Shown here: positions 42,729 through 63,560 of the stretch, piece after piece
Position numbering within the stretch: the first letter of the stretch is position 1
How the letters are laid out: each line of letters begins with the position of its first letter
Assembly (NCBI RefSeq): GCF_020085105.1
Contig: NC_058051.1
Coordinates: 20,411,955 to 20,475,954 of the forward strand
Direction of reading: 5' to 3'
DNA length: 64,000 bases
From: Siniperca chuatsi
Lineage: Eukaryota; Chordata; Actinopteri; Centrarchiformes; Sinipercidae
The notes under the pieces: generated by a model
Database searches by the model: none
Told to the model about the DNA's origin: nothing
Seen by the model: only the letters and a program-made list of their open reading frames with translations
Translations under genes and position numbers: made by a program

Positions 42729-43465
42729 TCAGTGGTCATGAGTTTCTCCATTACCAGTGTGACTGCTGTCCTTTGGTTTTAGGGTCTGACTGGGATTTTT
42801 ACTGCAACTCCTTGTCTCCTCGTCTGAGCTGCTCTCGATGTCGCTGCGGTCATCTTTTGACACCTGTAAAATGAAACACAAATAGGAATGACAGTTTTAC
42901 TAACAAGTGGAATTGTGAGGAAAGCTAAGACACTAAGACTAAGGCTGTACCGCTGTGCTAGCAGCTCTGTGAGGCTGTCGGCATGCTAACATGCGCACAA
43001 TGACGGTGCTGAACATCCCAATACAGGTAATGTTTACCACGTTCACCATCTTAGCGTAGCTTGTTAGCACAACGCTAGATGAAAAGACGGGGGAGCACCA
43101 AAGTTATTTCAATTTACCCTAAGGGGAATAGGAACGTCTGTACCAAATTTAATGGCAATCCGTCCAATACATGTCAAGACATTTCACTCAGAACCATCAA
43201 TTTCAACCTCATGGTGGCGGTAGAGGAAAAGTCAGGGGGTCACGAAAGTCAGAGGGATTCATCATCTGGCAACAATGAATATCTGTACAAAATCTTGAGT
43301 CAATTCATTGAGAAGATATGGTGATAATTCACTGGATAAATGAACATTTTGACCTGCAGGTGACTAGATGAAATTTCGGGATCGCCAAAGTCAGGCTTTA
43401 TCCCCTGGGGACCATGAATGTCAAAATTTCATGGCAATCCATCTAATAGTTGTCAAAATATTTTA

Positions 43466-43499
<34 letters not shown>

Positions 43500-46400
43500 A
43501 CAGAAATGTCAACCTCATGAGATATTTCAGTCTGGACCAAAGTGATGGACAAATTGACAGACATTGCCATCCATAAAACTACGCTGCTAGCGTGGCTAAA
43601 AAATGTACCACACACACAGCCACACTAACCTTTCCCTTAAATATGGCTTTGATAGCAATGCGAGCGATGAGGTAGAACCAGATGATGTGAAGAGCCTGCA
43701 GCACCAACAGCAACCCATTGAGCAACCACCAGGCCTGGTATGGCCCAACGATCTCCCAGCTCTCAAACAGAACACTGTTAACAATCCTGCAACAAATACA
43801 CACATTACAGAGGTTTCTGGAGCTCTCAATATATTATTATTACAACTTTTAGTTAATTGAGAAACTAATTTAGTGTAAAAATGGCTTCTAATAGTTAAAC
43901 TTGTGACAGGTTGGCAAAAGTATTTAATTCATTATTTAAATGAACTTATTTGCCTCACCAGAAAGGATAGATGATAAGTCGAGTTAGGAAAAAGCTTATG
44001 CTGAACACCACAAACAGGCCATCACATAGCTTCTGGTACTTGGCATAGTTGGTCAGCTTGGCAGCCTTTGGGAATACATAAGGCATTAATGATTCACAAT
44101 AATAAAATATCACACCAGTGTCTCTGTTGTAATTTCGAGTAATGACATGTTGTCATTGAAATGCTAATAAGGTGTGTTTTTTTTTTTCTGTCAGACAGGT
44201 AGTACAAGTAACTCACAGCTACTTTTACTAGCTTGTACTGCTACATTTCAAAGACATCTTGTCACTGAAATGCTAATGAGATGTGTTTTTTTACTGTCAG
44301 ACAGGTAGTACAAGTATCTCACAGCACAGCAGTATCACTTCCATGCTCTTATGTTCCTAGCTGTGTTTGCCTACATTTTGCAAAACAATGTATGGCTTAG
44401 TTGAGTTAAACCCCCTCAAGTTTGCTTCTTGCAATAGGTGCTATCAGAAAAAAAAAAAAAAAAAAATCTTCATCACTGGAGTTCTTTACCTCAAGGAAGA
44501 TGTCGGATGCATCATGCACACACATGACCAAAGTGCCAACTCTTAGCATGTTGTTGACATAGGAGAATGTGATGAGCAGTATGGTGGCCAGGTGGTGGAC
44601 AAGCATGATGATGAAATCCTGTCATCAGTGAAATGAAGAGAGATGACAGAAAGAGAGAGGGGTAAAGTGGTAAATAAGATGCTCAAGCTACTTGCACTCA
44701 AATTTACAAGTATGTAAAACACCGGCAGCTGATGGAACAACGAGATGAAGCTGCTGGTTGTAGAATAATCCTCACTGGATCCTGCTGGTCTTTTGTACAT
44801 TCATATAGACTTGTTAAAATACTGGGATTTATAAATAAGAATTTTTGTGGCGCAGCAGCATTTTACTGTCTAACCTGTTCTGACAGAGCACATAATAATA
44901 AGCACATTCTAATATACTAGTAACATTAAGAGTTAACCCTGTAAATGCACCGCCAAAGAAAATAAGAAAAATGATTATGATATAAAGTGGATATGAAAAG
45001 CTGGCAAAACAGTTTCGATACAAAAGGGCTATTGAGAGGCATCACAATAGTGTTAGTTAAGCCGTTGTTGACTCACCTTACGTTTAATGTCTATGAACTG
45101 GGAAAACATCAGAGACCAGTAGAAGGCCAGCTCAGCTACATAGTAGTTGAACTGTCCAGGACTCAAAGGCTTTGGGAGGGAGTGAAGCAAAAACACTTAA
45201 CAAATATGTAGCCCCACTGTCTTACCAACATTTGGGTGCTTAACAGATTAGAGTCATAATATAGGCAGCTGAATATGATGATTAATGCAGTTAATAAAAA
45301 ATTAAAAAAAACTATTAACCTGAAAAGGATAGTTGTACCAACACTGTCTGGTATCCCACATCCAAGGTGACTAACAGAAACAGAAAAAAATGTGCATATG
45401 ATTAGGCCTGTGTCTGATTAGATCAACAAAAACACACATACTGTTCACCTTTCAATAAAAGCTAAAGCTATGCAACAAAATGCATACAAATGTTATTTGT
45501 ATTCTACATTCACTCTTTCAACTCACCACCCACAGATAGCGAATGGCATAGATAAAAATCCCCAGGTAAAATGTAAATCGCCACCTGAAGTGAAAGAAAA
45601 GGGTAGAATTGGGAAAACATAATGTCACTTGTTCTCTTCTTGAAAAAAAAAAGTCTGCAGTCATGCTAACGCCTCAGTAGCAGTGCTTTAAGCTACATGC
45701 TAAAGTCAGCATGCTAGCATGCTTACAATGACAATGCAAACTTTTACCATGTTCACCATATTAGTGCAGCATGTTAGCATGCTACCATTTACCATGTTCA
45801 CCATCTTAGTGTAGCATGTTAGCATGCTAACATTTACCATGTTCACCATCTTAGTGTAGCATGTTAGCATGCTAACATTTACCATGTTCACCATCTTAGT
45901 GTAGCATGTTAGCATGCTAACATTTACCATGTTCACCATCTTAGTGTAGCATGTTAGCATGCCAACATTTGCCAATAAGCACTAATTAGACTAATGGGAA
46001 TGTCATGAGTTGTATGTAAGTGTTTGATCATAACACAAAGAAATTTTGACCAGATGATGAAAGATGAAAGTTGTTAAAATTCATCCTGAGGGAGACCAGA
46101 ATGCCTGTACCAAATCTCATGACAATCCATCCAATAGTTAGAGACATTTCACTCAAAACCACAAATGTCAACCTCATAGTGGCACTCGAGGAACAAGACG
46201 GGGGATTACCACAGTCATTAGGATTCGCCGCCTAGGAACCATGAATGTCTGTACAAAATTTCATGGCAATCAATCAAATAGTTGTTGAGATATTTAAGTC
46301 GACCGACATTAATGAAAATGTACATGTACTGCAGTGCAGATAATTCTCCACTCATTAACTGTATCTCGTAACTCGTAGCAGGTTAGTAGGAACCTACATG

Positions 46401-48284
46401 CTCTCACAGAACTTCTTCTGCGTACTGGGCCTGTCTTGGTTCCGACGGAGGCGAAACCATCTCTGTATTTTCCGTACATCCCAGTCCAGCTGCTTGGAGA
46501 GTCCATCCAGTTGCCTCGTGTCTGGACACTAAAGAGGACAGAACAGGACAAATACAAATCACTTGCTTCCCATAGTCTCTTTGTAAAACCACAATACCAG
46601 TTTACTAGTAGGTATGACTGTCACACTACATAAAGTATTTACTGAACATATCATTATGCCCGTGGTGGTGTATTCAAGTGCAGTAACATCAGTATTCCAG
46701 TGTGTAGAGGAACATTTAATGGACACAGAACAAACATGGGCCTTATGTACCGTTTTGGACTGATACATCCTCTCCAGGACATCATTGGACTGAGCTCGCC
46801 GAGGCTCTCCCGCCTGAATCTGAAGTATGTGGGCAAAGGGCTTGGCCACTAGCCTGTGTACACACAGATGGAGGCAAAAAAAAACAAAATAGATAAGGTG
46901 GGGGCAGGGAGAGGACAGAGATGGTGTGGTATTAAACATAGACATTCAGACAAGGAACAGAGTCAGAGAGAGAAGTTAAGCACTTTGTACAGGCTTTAAC
47001 AGATGAACTATTAGCTAATACTAGCCAAGGGTTTCTCTCACTGACATGAACTGACAAGGTTCAGCAGTTTGCCCACAAAGTAATGTTTGACATGCATGTG
47101 TGTGTCTTAGTGGGAGGGAAAGAGAGTACAATAGAGCCTATAGGGGAGAGACAGGCAAGCGCTAGAAGGAATCCTGGGGAATGTAACACCTAGTCTAAAC
47201 AGAGTGTGGTGACCAATCATGTGAGAGGGTGAGAGACAGAGATGGGAGAGCCGCCGCTAACCAAAATACTGTTGTGTGTCACAAGATCATCTGGTTCATC
47301 TGGTTGAGTTAACCAGTGTTCAGAGCCTTTTATTACATCTCAATCTCACAAAACCCCACTCATCTGGACTAGTTTGCCCCAACATGGGAAAATCCTGAAT
47401 GAATAGAAGTACAGACTGGGCTTTGGCATGCCCTTTCATTGGTGATTTTACTCTAAATGAAGCACTCCTAAGAAAGTTGGGGCCATTTGCGTAGCCCCTA
47501 ATTTAGGCATAAAATGCTCAGTTTCCAGTGATTGCATGAGGAATTAGACAGTGTGATAACTGTATGCCATGTCTGTTATCTATCTATCTATAAACTATCA
47601 TTGCTGAGCATGGTAAACATGTGACTAAAGCCATTATTGAATTATGAACAGTGAATTATTTTCACCCTAGGGGAATGCTAGCTAAATGCTGCTAAATATG
47701 AGGGTAAGGCAAAACCAACAGAGAAATACACTATAATTATATAAAAAGGAAGAGACAGAAGCTGAGGCAGACCCATCTATGAGTCAAAGCGAATTTGTTA
47801 AAAGCGATTTCCCTAATTTCATGACAACTAACTTTGTGTCTGTGACATCAACATCTCAGCCTACAGAGAGTTGGTTCTCTAGTTTCAAGGTAGTTTGTTT
47901 TCATAAAGAAATTACTCATATATTACGATTCCTGCAAGGAGTACGATTTGTATGGTTATATTCCTGTTAAGGTAGCTGTGTTGTTTTTCTCCTTTATGGA
48001 CAACAGTTGCCACACGAAACTGAAGCCCTCAACTGTGCATTCACGCAGATGCAGGCACCTTAATGAGGAACTTAACTAAAAGAAACAACAAACAAGGGTC
48101 TAATTTACCTTTCAAAAAGCAGTCTTAGTAGAAAAACTCCGACTGCCAGAGGCAAGGCGTAGAGTATGTCTCGCATTCGGGGATACTCCATACCAGGTGG
48201 TGGACGCTCCAGGTCCGCCCATGTAACATTTTCGGGAAGCCAAAATCTTTCACTCCAAATCCAGTCTGCGATAGAGGAAGTCAT
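42729..48284 (-). CDS. cers5: Ceramide synthase (CERS5/6 group)
   Basis: Complete gene of 10 coding exons for 379 aa. Exons 5' to 3': 48284-48109, 46853-46751, 46528-46398, 45584-45527, 45370-45320, 45169-45077, 44618-44490, 44065-43959, 43786-43630, 42863-42729. All junctions are GT/AG with matching phases. The enzyme joins a fatty acyl-CoA to sphinganine or sphingosine in the ER membrane; CERS5 and CERS6 prefer C16. Residues about 1-60 hold the start [17 protein letters not shown] and the first membrane helix. A homeobox-like segment ([18 protein letters not shown]) spans about 95-135. The TLC domain carries the catalytic region [10 protein letters not shown] (His 212-213) and VHDASD (His-Asp 239-240). 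The tail [15 protein letters not shown] is the acidic phosphorylated CERS tail. The N-terminus and [14 protein letters not shown] favour CERS5 over CERS6; the paralogue call is moderate. Confidence 0.9.
42945..43605. repeat. Dispersed repeat family C, copy 3 (ceramide synthase intron)
   Basis: Starts with 'gctagcagctctgtgaggct', repeats 'ccaaatttaatggcaatccg' and 'aaatttcatggcaatccatc', and ends in 'actacgctgctagcgtggct'. A run of A bases (43468-43498) interrupts it. It occupies the intron before the last coding exon. Confidence 0.65.
45655..46310. repeat. Dispersed repeat family C, copy 4, carrying a 45-base tandem array
   Basis: The outer parts match the other family C copies ('ggcaatcaatcaaatagttg', 'gttgttgagatatttaagtc'). 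Inside, at about 45735-45970, a 45-base unit is repeated about five times; see the separate entry. It lies in the ceramide synthase intron between exons 3 and 4. Confidence 0.7.
45735..45970. repeat. 45-base tandem repeat with a palindromic core
   Basis: Each unit contains the 16-base palindrome tgttagcatgctaaca (one unit has a variant) followed by 'tttaccatgttcaccatctt'. Because 45 is a multiple of three, the array gives a long open frame with a 15-residue period on the minus strand; this is a by-product of the repeat and not a gene. Confidence 0.9.
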
Positions 48285-48810
48285 CGGGGAACAGAAAAAC
48301 AGATAAACAGTAGCAACTAAAGTAAACCGGGGAAACTACTTGTCGCACATCTGGTGGTTTAGGATACCTAAATGAAACCCTTTCCAGTGATATTCCCGCC
48401 TCCTCGCTATAACATTTCACTAGCTAAGAGAGTATCTCGTCTGGTATAGCATACTCCTATGAGTGAACTGCACGGACCGCTAGCTTGACACGTAAGGCTG
48501 AACGGCAACGCCCACCACACTGATTAGGCAACTTTCAATGAAGTTTTCTACTTGAAGGATGAACACACTAGTGTTTCTTCGATTCTGCCTCTGAAAGTGC
48601 CTGTTCAGCATTACAGTGTGCTTTGAAAGTAGGGCTATGTTAGGGAGTTAAAGGTAGCTAATGTAAGCTAACGTTTACTGACATCTGACACCTCCAGTTT
48701 GCAATTAACGTTAGCCTTAAACGTCACTTGATTAGTTATGGTTAAATTAGCCATTTTAGCCAATTAACGCTAACGTAGCCGTATTTCGGAGTTGTTTAGT
48801 GGTAAGTTGC
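48285..48810. promoter_or_regulatory. Probable divergent promoter of ceramide synthase and slmap-like genes
   Basis: The ceramide synthase start codon faces left at 48284. To the right, the plus strand has a good donor (tagtg|gtaagt at 48801/48802) that could end a 5' non-coding exon of the slmap-like gene, whose first coding exon begins after an acceptor at 51248. No TATA box is seen. Function is inferred from layout only. Confidence 0.4.
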
Positions 48811-51248
48811 TCAGCAGAAATACTATTTTCTAAGTGTTTAGACACATTTAACTCTGTAGCTTACTATTAAGTACAATTTAAGGCAATAACAGGTAACAAT
48901 CAAGACAAGTAAGCTAAGCTAGCTATCAGTTAACGTTATATCCAGTAACGTTTTATAAAGTTTGCTACTTAAGCAAACTAGCTAGCTAACTAAATGAAAA
49001 GTACCATTCTGATAAAGATCTAACTTAATATTATTATATATATCTAACGCTAGTTGATTTTAGGGTAGTTTATTGTGTGGAATATGCTATCCAGTTGAGT
49101 ATACAACCTGCTTAAGTTAATTTTCTTTAGGGTGGGTAAAATCTGATTTCCACTGCATGACCATCACAAAAAATACTGTTGACTAAATTTAATTTAATTC
49201 CCTTCCCCCTAAAATAGCTAATATGTATTTTCACAGCCAGCCATATACATACACTGACTTGCCAGTTTAAAAGATACACCTATATTAGCTAAAACTAATG
49301 CAGTCTAATGCAAGAGCCCTGCAATAAAGCCTACCTTCAGGAGGGTTGTAATCCTCCAACATTTATGAAGGTAGGAATAATTGAAAAACTGTATTAGACT
49401 GCTTTAGTTTTAGCTAGGTGTACCTAGCTAATCTGTACTGGCAATTGAGTGTAGATCTATACTGTAATTCCATTTAAGACAACTATTCAGTGCCTTATGA
49501 CGGGATATATTAAACACCATCAAGACAGAATTACTGCTGAGACAACAAGGAGACTTTTATAGCTAATTGAAGAAAAAACATTTCAAGGGTTGGGGGGGGG
49601 GGTTAAATGTGATGTAAGCATATAGGACAAAACCTTTGGAACCTGGCATACAGTGGACCTTGACCAGAAGGCAGTAGTTTGATAAATTTTAGATCATATT
49701 GACTCTATGGGCTACCATAAAGTACATGTAGAATTTATTTAGAATTTTTGCTGCAGAGCTTTATGTTAGTAAAGCTGGGTTAATCTTCCACCCATAAAAT
49801 GTGGTTCAAATCTAGTTATGTGGGTTTACCTTTCACTTGTCTGTGTAGAGAACAGTTATTGCGGGCTCTTTAAGAATCTTAATCTCCTTAACTGATGGTA
49901 GGCTATTTAGTGTTATCTAGAGTTGTGTTATCTAGAGTAGAATAAAACCCTCGTGGGATGACAAGATACGGTTTGTAAAGATTGTAAATTTTATTGAAAA
50001 TAGTGTAGAAGGTTGGAATGGTTGATTATTGACTGATTGTCAATGAAAGGAGCTTTAATTCATAAACCTTTACCTCAGTACTGGCTTCACCTACCAACCA
50101 AGGTTAAGGTCTCACACTGGAATCTGGCCACACAGCAAAATTCAAACTCATTAAGAAACTGGTCGTTTTTTTACTAAATTCATTGCATCCTTTATGCCTA
50201 GGTTTCTATAGGCAAAATTAGCTATTGCAGTGTCCAAAAATGTATCTCGTTATTGTTATTGGATAGCTGCAAACTGGTATTTTAGAATCCATTACAATAC
50301 AAATTAGCTAAACAATACATACAGTTTGTCCCTGTAATAGTTACAGCACAACTTCCAGGATGACATATAGATCTGAACCTAAAGGCCAATAATTCATGAA
50401 TGAAAACAAGTGAGGAAGTGAGTGCAGCACATACATGACACACACTCTCATACTGGCCTTCCCTTGTCTGTGTCATCCTGTAAATTTTTACATCGGTACC
50501 AACTGGCCAGCTCAGCTCCCTGAACAAAACCTCTCTGTGTCAGTATGCAGCTGCAGCTTCCGAGATGCCCTACTCGGATGCATGACCTAGTGTGGAGGGG
50601 CTGGGGACTTCAGCCACAGAATAGGGGGTCATGTTTTTAAGGACATTCATCTGACTTATCTCTAGTGTAGAATTTTTAACCACACTCGAGGTATTTGTTC
50701 ACTTACTTCAACCATTTCTTTGTCTTCACTAACTTCAGTCCAACAATAGCAAGGAGGTCTGGTGCACAGTGTCTGTCATCCCCTCAGTGTCCCCCCCTCC
50801 CTCCTCACTGCTTGGACTGTTCCATTTCGCATCTGAAAAAATCTGATAGTTGGAGAAGAGTTCTTCATGTCAGGGACTGCTGTAGCCTCAGCACATAGAG
50901 TATTGTAGCTCCTGGATCACCTAAGGTAATAATTCCTGCCAACTTTCATTCTTAACCATTTACCTAGTATGTTTTCTGTGACCTAGTCCTCAAAGGAAAT
51001 TTCTCAGCAGCTACGCAGCTACCTCTTCCAGAAGTACCTGTTATGTATTCATAGATGAGCATGCATTTTTGTGTTTACCTTTTAGAAATACTCAAATCCT
51101 TACCCATAACAACAGCAGCCATAGTCTGAATGATTTAGTTAAGATATTTATTTAAAATGTATTTTATTTGTCAACATTAACTCTTGATATAGTGCTATAT
51201 ATCTACTTGTTTGTTCACATGATATGTGTTGGGGTTTGTTTTTTACAG
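48811..51248 (+). other. Probable 5' intron of the slmap-like gene
   Basis: AT-rich sequence with many TAAC/GTTA-type words and a G run at 49591-49601. I looked for FHA-domain and other upstream SLMAP exons here on the plus strand and found none. Confidence 0.45.
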
Positions 51249-51256
51249 ATAAGCAA

Positions 51257-58682
<7,426 letters not shown>

Positions 58683-58842
58683 GGGCAACTTGCTCAAACA
58701 CACACACACACAAAAGTGAAATCCATATTTGTCATCAGATTTCTCTGCACTTGCCCCCTTATCATATCTGCACTATTAATGGAGGGCTCATACTTAACAC
58801 TGTTTAATTTTAAGATGCTCTATTTTAGATGACATAGAGGTT

Positions 58843-58848
58843 AATAAA
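58843..58848 (+). terminator. Candidate polyadenylation signal after the second slmap tail exon
   Basis: aataaa lies about 160 bases after the stop codon at 58680-58682. Another candidate lies near 59075. Confidence 0.55.
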
Positions 58849-58859
58849 AGAATGTCAGT

Positions 58860-60050
58860 TTTATCTGCAAATGAATAAGTTTGTTTGTATGTGTATTATT
58901 TGAAGGAAATCTAGTTGGGTCATTTTTTGTTTACTATCTTGACTTATAGGATTAATGAATGTAAAGATACTCTACATGCTTAATTCATTCTAAATATATA
59001 TGATGATATTTTAGATGGATCACCTTGGAGTTTGAACCTCCCTAAATGTAACACATCTCTGTAACTGTCAGAATAATAAATATTGTCACAATAATGCTTA
59101 GCATTGCTAAGATGTTCTCTCATTATAGCCAGTATCAATGTAAAAATCTGTAGAGGCTTTTTCAGGACATTTTTGCAGTTTTTCTGCCAAGTGTGATTAA
59201 CAGTCCAGAAAGCTATTTTTCAGCTATGATGATTGAAGTGATACAGCCACAAACAAAAAGTCTGGCAAGATGGTTTTCCTTCACTCCTGTGTGACTGTTT
59301 GCTTTCAAGATACAGTTGATTACATAGACAGTAAAGTTAATGAGAAAATATTAAATTAATCTACTTTTTCCTGTTTAAGCACCATCTACTGTACATCATA
59401 TTTCTTTATCCACCCATTAACCATTTCTTAACAAAGGAGGATAAAACAAGGAATAAGAGTTTTGTGTCTTATTGCATGGCATTGTTGTGCCAATGAAAAC
59501 ATAGACAAGGTTTAGTTTGGTGCAACAGACATCACTTGTTTACCAAAGTCAGTATTACATAACACAATATAATTTAAATGCATGATATTAAGTGATACTG
59601 TATCATGTATTACCAGTAGCTGCCACAAGAAACTAGTGTAGTACTTGAAATGGTTTTTAAACTGATATAACACTAATCTGAACTTGTAAATAAGCCAAAA
59701 CCTAAATTTGATATTCATTCAGTTTTCTAAACGGGCAATCACTGAAGCCACCAAGCTTTATGGCCTACAGACCTCCCGCTACTGTAGGTTTTGTTTCTTC
59801 TGAATCATCCAAATCTCCATCCAGTCCCGCTCATTGCAACCCCGGGTACATACAGTGTATCTGCGCTAAGTTATTATTGTGTGTATTGTCCACCCGATAT
59901 TGTGATAGGTTATGTTTTTAATATTAGGGGAAGGGAAATATATTTTGATGCTTATTTTTGCTTCTACCCACAACAAAATAATTTGTTAGGTTAGATCTTC
60001 TCATATCTCATATTCCTTACTTTACCTACCTCTTATAGCTCCCTGTATTG
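58860..60050. other. Intergenic stretch between slmap and the filamin relic
   Basis: No coding sequence or repeat recognised. Confidence 0.4.
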
Positions 60051-60056
60051 CAGATG

Positions 60057-62200
60057 GCATTTAAAGAAGCTGGTTAGTGCTGACAGCAGGGAGCACAGAG
60101 TGTTTTCCTTGGAGAGTGAGGTTTTCTCAGGTGAGCACAGTGTGCGTCAGCTGGCTAACAATGCACCATGGAAAAAGACTGAGCATACCCACATTATACA
60201 CAGTGGTACTGCCAACACATGCAATGTGTGGACAGACTACCTGCAGTTTGACCAGCATGACAGAATGACCCTTGTTGCCCCTCTGGAGGTGTTGAACCAT
60301 AATAAGATGGACTAGGAGATAATTCACATCTCTGACAAATGAGACTGGACAGTTCACACGTTTCTGGACATTCTGGAGCAAGAAAAGCTCAGGCTGATAT
60401 CAACATGTGAGTCAAAGAAGTTATATAAACACACACATTTATCTGCTCCAGAAAAGTACCCAAGAAGACAGCAGCATAAAAAAAGTTTGCGGGGGCAAAG
60501 GGTACTAATTTAAAGGGTCTAATGGTATGGAGGGGCCCACAAAGTTGCTTTGTGCTACACTCCAGGTCATGAGTACTGCTCAGCCTGTGAATATAGTTGT
60601 ATAATGTCTTGTGTTTGAAAAATACCCCTGATGATGGCATAGTGATGTCATCAGGGTTATCTGGCATTCAGACCAACTTGAGCCCTGTGCAAAAAAACAC
60701 AGACCTCTCATTCATTTCAATGGCCTGTGGGGGTGGAAAGAAGTGGGCATAGCTGAGTTCTATTATGGGGGGAAATGTAGGATGCAGTTATTTTGGAGCG
60801 TGACCCATGCTGGGGCCAAAAACTGAGGATATCTCGGCCTCTGCTGCTTCGATTTTGAGTTTGCTCATCTGAGTTAATGTGACTACTGACTGTGGGGGCC
60901 TTAACATCTGCTGGAAGATTATAGGGTGCAGCGCTCAGTGCAGTTACGCCCTTTAAGCAGGCTGACCACACTGATGGTAGTTCTGTAGAGGAGTATGAAG
61001 TATGTTTCTCAACAGGAGAAGAATTCTATTGCTAAATAGCTGCAGAGGAAGTCACTAACCCAATGTGGATGAGTCGTTCCATCATGACGCATCTTATCCT
61101 CATTTTTGTTGTGCTACATTGGCTCTGTCATCTCTGTTCTGCAGGCTTTGCTGTGTCAAGGATCCCTCTCAGGATACAATGTGACGACCAGGATGATGTG
61201 GCTAATGTGACATGAGGCTCTAAGCTCAGACAACCTGGGGAATGCACTGTGTATGTGTCTTGTGAGCAGATTGAGGACAGCCTCTTTGTCCTATATAAAT
61301 CCAAATATGAGAATAATTCTCACGCATGGCGAGCCTCTCTGCTGCCACGTCCATTTGTTCTGCTCTAGTTTGTATGTAGGTCATCTGTAGTGGGCCACAG
61401 ATGCAGCAGAATGGCAGCTGTACACTACATTTGATGGTATTTTTACTGTGGAATCTCAGGCTTCATAGAGCTCTAATAACATTGCTACTGATTAATGCTG
61501 AAGTCCTTTTTACACAGTATGTGCATCACAACACAGTGAATAGCTTTTAGTAGACCTCTATGTCAGCTGTTGATTTGATTTGCTAAATCCCAAAGCCAAG
61601 GCAATATCATGTACTTCCTGGCACTTCAATGTATATTTAAACTTGAATTGAGAAATATGGAGAATAATTTGTACACTTGTCCATAATTCTTGTCTGGGTT
61701 TGAAAATCTTGAGGATTATAACTTGTAGCTGAATCTTTCCATACAAAAATTTCCCCCTTATTCAGGAAAAGTAACTTATTATCTGTATTGTTATCTATGT
61801 GTTTATGCAGAAATATATGTATGTATCAAATAAATAGGCAGGCACATGCAAAAATACCGGTATGGACCTTTAAATAACACCATTTTGATATACAGAACAT
61901 CCTGGGATTTATTACCTCTAGAGGGCAGTATGTTCATGGTGAAGCTCCACAGGTTCATCAGATCTGTTTCATCCCTCTAGCCAAGGCAACCTCCTCAAAG
62001 TGTTAGAGACAGAGGTTAAAATCTATGGTCCACAGCTGGATCAGACGTCTGTACCCAAATCCCATCAAGTTTCACTGTCAACTGAAGCAGAACTGATGAC
62101 GCCTCACACTCTGTGGTTATCATGACACCCAGTGGTGTGTGCAAAAAGCCCTCACATCTTCACCACCGACTGCAAACAGGGAACACTCCAGTCTGCCTCT
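60057..62200 (+). pseudogene. Decayed filamin gene (FLNB-like)
   Basis: Three separated stretches on the plus strand still read as filamin. At about 60120-60410 the first calponin-homology domain is visible: NNAPWKKTEHTH, then YLQFDQHDRMTLVAPLEVLN and FLDILEQEKLRLIS, matching APWKKIQQNTF, LQTDLSDGLRLIALLEVL and FLDRESIKLVSI of filamin B. At about 61147-61300, IQCDDQDDVANVT and PGECTVYVSCEQIEDSLF match an immunoglobulin-like repeat (IEYDDQNDGSCDV, PGEYAVHV). At about 62010-62215, TEVKIYGPQLDQTS and SASIMTPSGK resemble another repeat. In-frame stops follow LNHNKMD (TAG at 60313-60315), DK (TGA) and NVT (TGA); the CH1 part also needs frame shifts to align, and nearly all of the expected 2,600 residues are gone. 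Filamins crosslink actin. The position between slmap and abhd6 is where FLNB lies in other vertebrates, so this is an inherited gene that died in place. Confidence 0.8.
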
Positions 62201-62399
62201 ATCATGACACCCAGTGGTAAGTTTTGGAACTGAAGCTTGAGCCTGAAACCAGATGTGGATTTATTTGTGTGAATTCAAACTAACAGTGGAGATAGAAAAC
62301 ACATCCAGCTAGTTTGGTGGAGGGTGCCCAAAGTCAGACTGTGAAACACGGTGGTGATAAGGAGTCCACCAAGTACATACATACAAATGAAGTATGTTT

Positions 62400-63560
62400 A
62401 TTTTTAATGGTATCATTTATCTCTTCATGGTATCTCTTTTTTTAATGATGGCAATATGTAACCTAGAAAGTTTCCAGAACATGACTGGTGTTTATTCCTT
62501 CTCTGTGTTACAGAACAAGGAGTAGGTACCCAGTCAGTAACAACGGGAGGTTCTCGAAAGACAGCAAAAGATGGGTCTTTTGTCAGCATTGTTACAGCAT
62601 TATGTCGTACTCACTGATAATTCATAGTAATACAGTTTACCCCTAAAATGAGTTCCCTAATTATTCTTTATACAGCACACATTTCCGGTAATATTTAGAG
62701 CTCAAAACTGTCTTAAATTAGAGGAAAAGAGTCAAAACAATAATTTACCACATTTGCTCTGTTAGCTATATCCAACATCAAACACTTGCTGAATACTGAT
62801 AAGTAAAAACCATCTTTATCTAGATGAATTGAAATAAAGCTGGTGGAGATGTGCTGTAAGAAATATTGTTTCAGAAATATGTATTTCCTATTTTAATCTC
62901 GATTAGCTATGAAATTACACTCATGAAAGAAAGCGAAATGTAATTTTGCCTCTGTAATCTGATTTTCCTCCTTTTGTGAACCCTTAATCAGGATGATCAG
63001 GCCGGGTATTCTTGGCACAAACCACCTCTTTGGCATGAATGTCTCGATCATTGCTTGTGGGCATGTGGGCTGTTTATATGCTGTGTATATGATTGAAGAG
63101 GCATATTTCTATACCTTATTTCCACTGCAACTTTGGCCAATAATCAATAGTTAAGTAATATTCTTTACTGTAGGTTTATTGTATTCACTTTACTGACTGT
63201 AGCTGCTTATGGTGTTAAAGGCTACTGTTGATATTTTGTTTAATTCACAGTGGTTATCTCATGTTTGTATTTCCATTTACTGTGTCTTTATTGCACCTGT
63301 TATGATGTACAGAATGCTGTGCATAGTTTTTTGCTGAGAGTTTTGACTGTGTACTGCCTGGACTGGATGAAAGTCTGGCCTGTACGTTCACTTTAAAAGA
63401 TTGACCAAATAAAGTTGTGGCCCGGTTTCCCCCAATGATGAGTAATAATCAATGACTTTATCCAGAGCAAACATAATCTGCCGGGACTGAATGCACTCCA
63501 CAGGGACAGTTTATTTTTATTTCAAATTTCAGAAAGATACGTTGACTATTTATGCTTGCA
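62400..63560. other. Intergenic stretch before abhd6
   Basis: No exon is supported. An aataaa on the plus strand at 63408-63413, followed by a GT-rich stretch, could be the leftover 3' end of the filamin gene or of a LINE-like insertion; I cannot tell which. Confidence 0.35.

Noticed and set aside
45735-45970. CRISPR-like array
   Set aside because: Units are contiguous without unique spacers, and the genome is clearly a vertebrate.
45706-45975. An 89-residue open frame with a 15-residue repeat on the minus strand
   Set aside because: It is the 45-base tandem array read in frame; it lies in a ceramide synthase intron and inside a dispersed repeat.
60057-60315. A CABIT (THEMIS-like) or other small intact gene
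   Set aside because: Considered first, but APWKK, LQ-(12 residues)-LEVL and the FLD...KLxS spacing fit filamin CH1 much better, and stops interrupt the frame.
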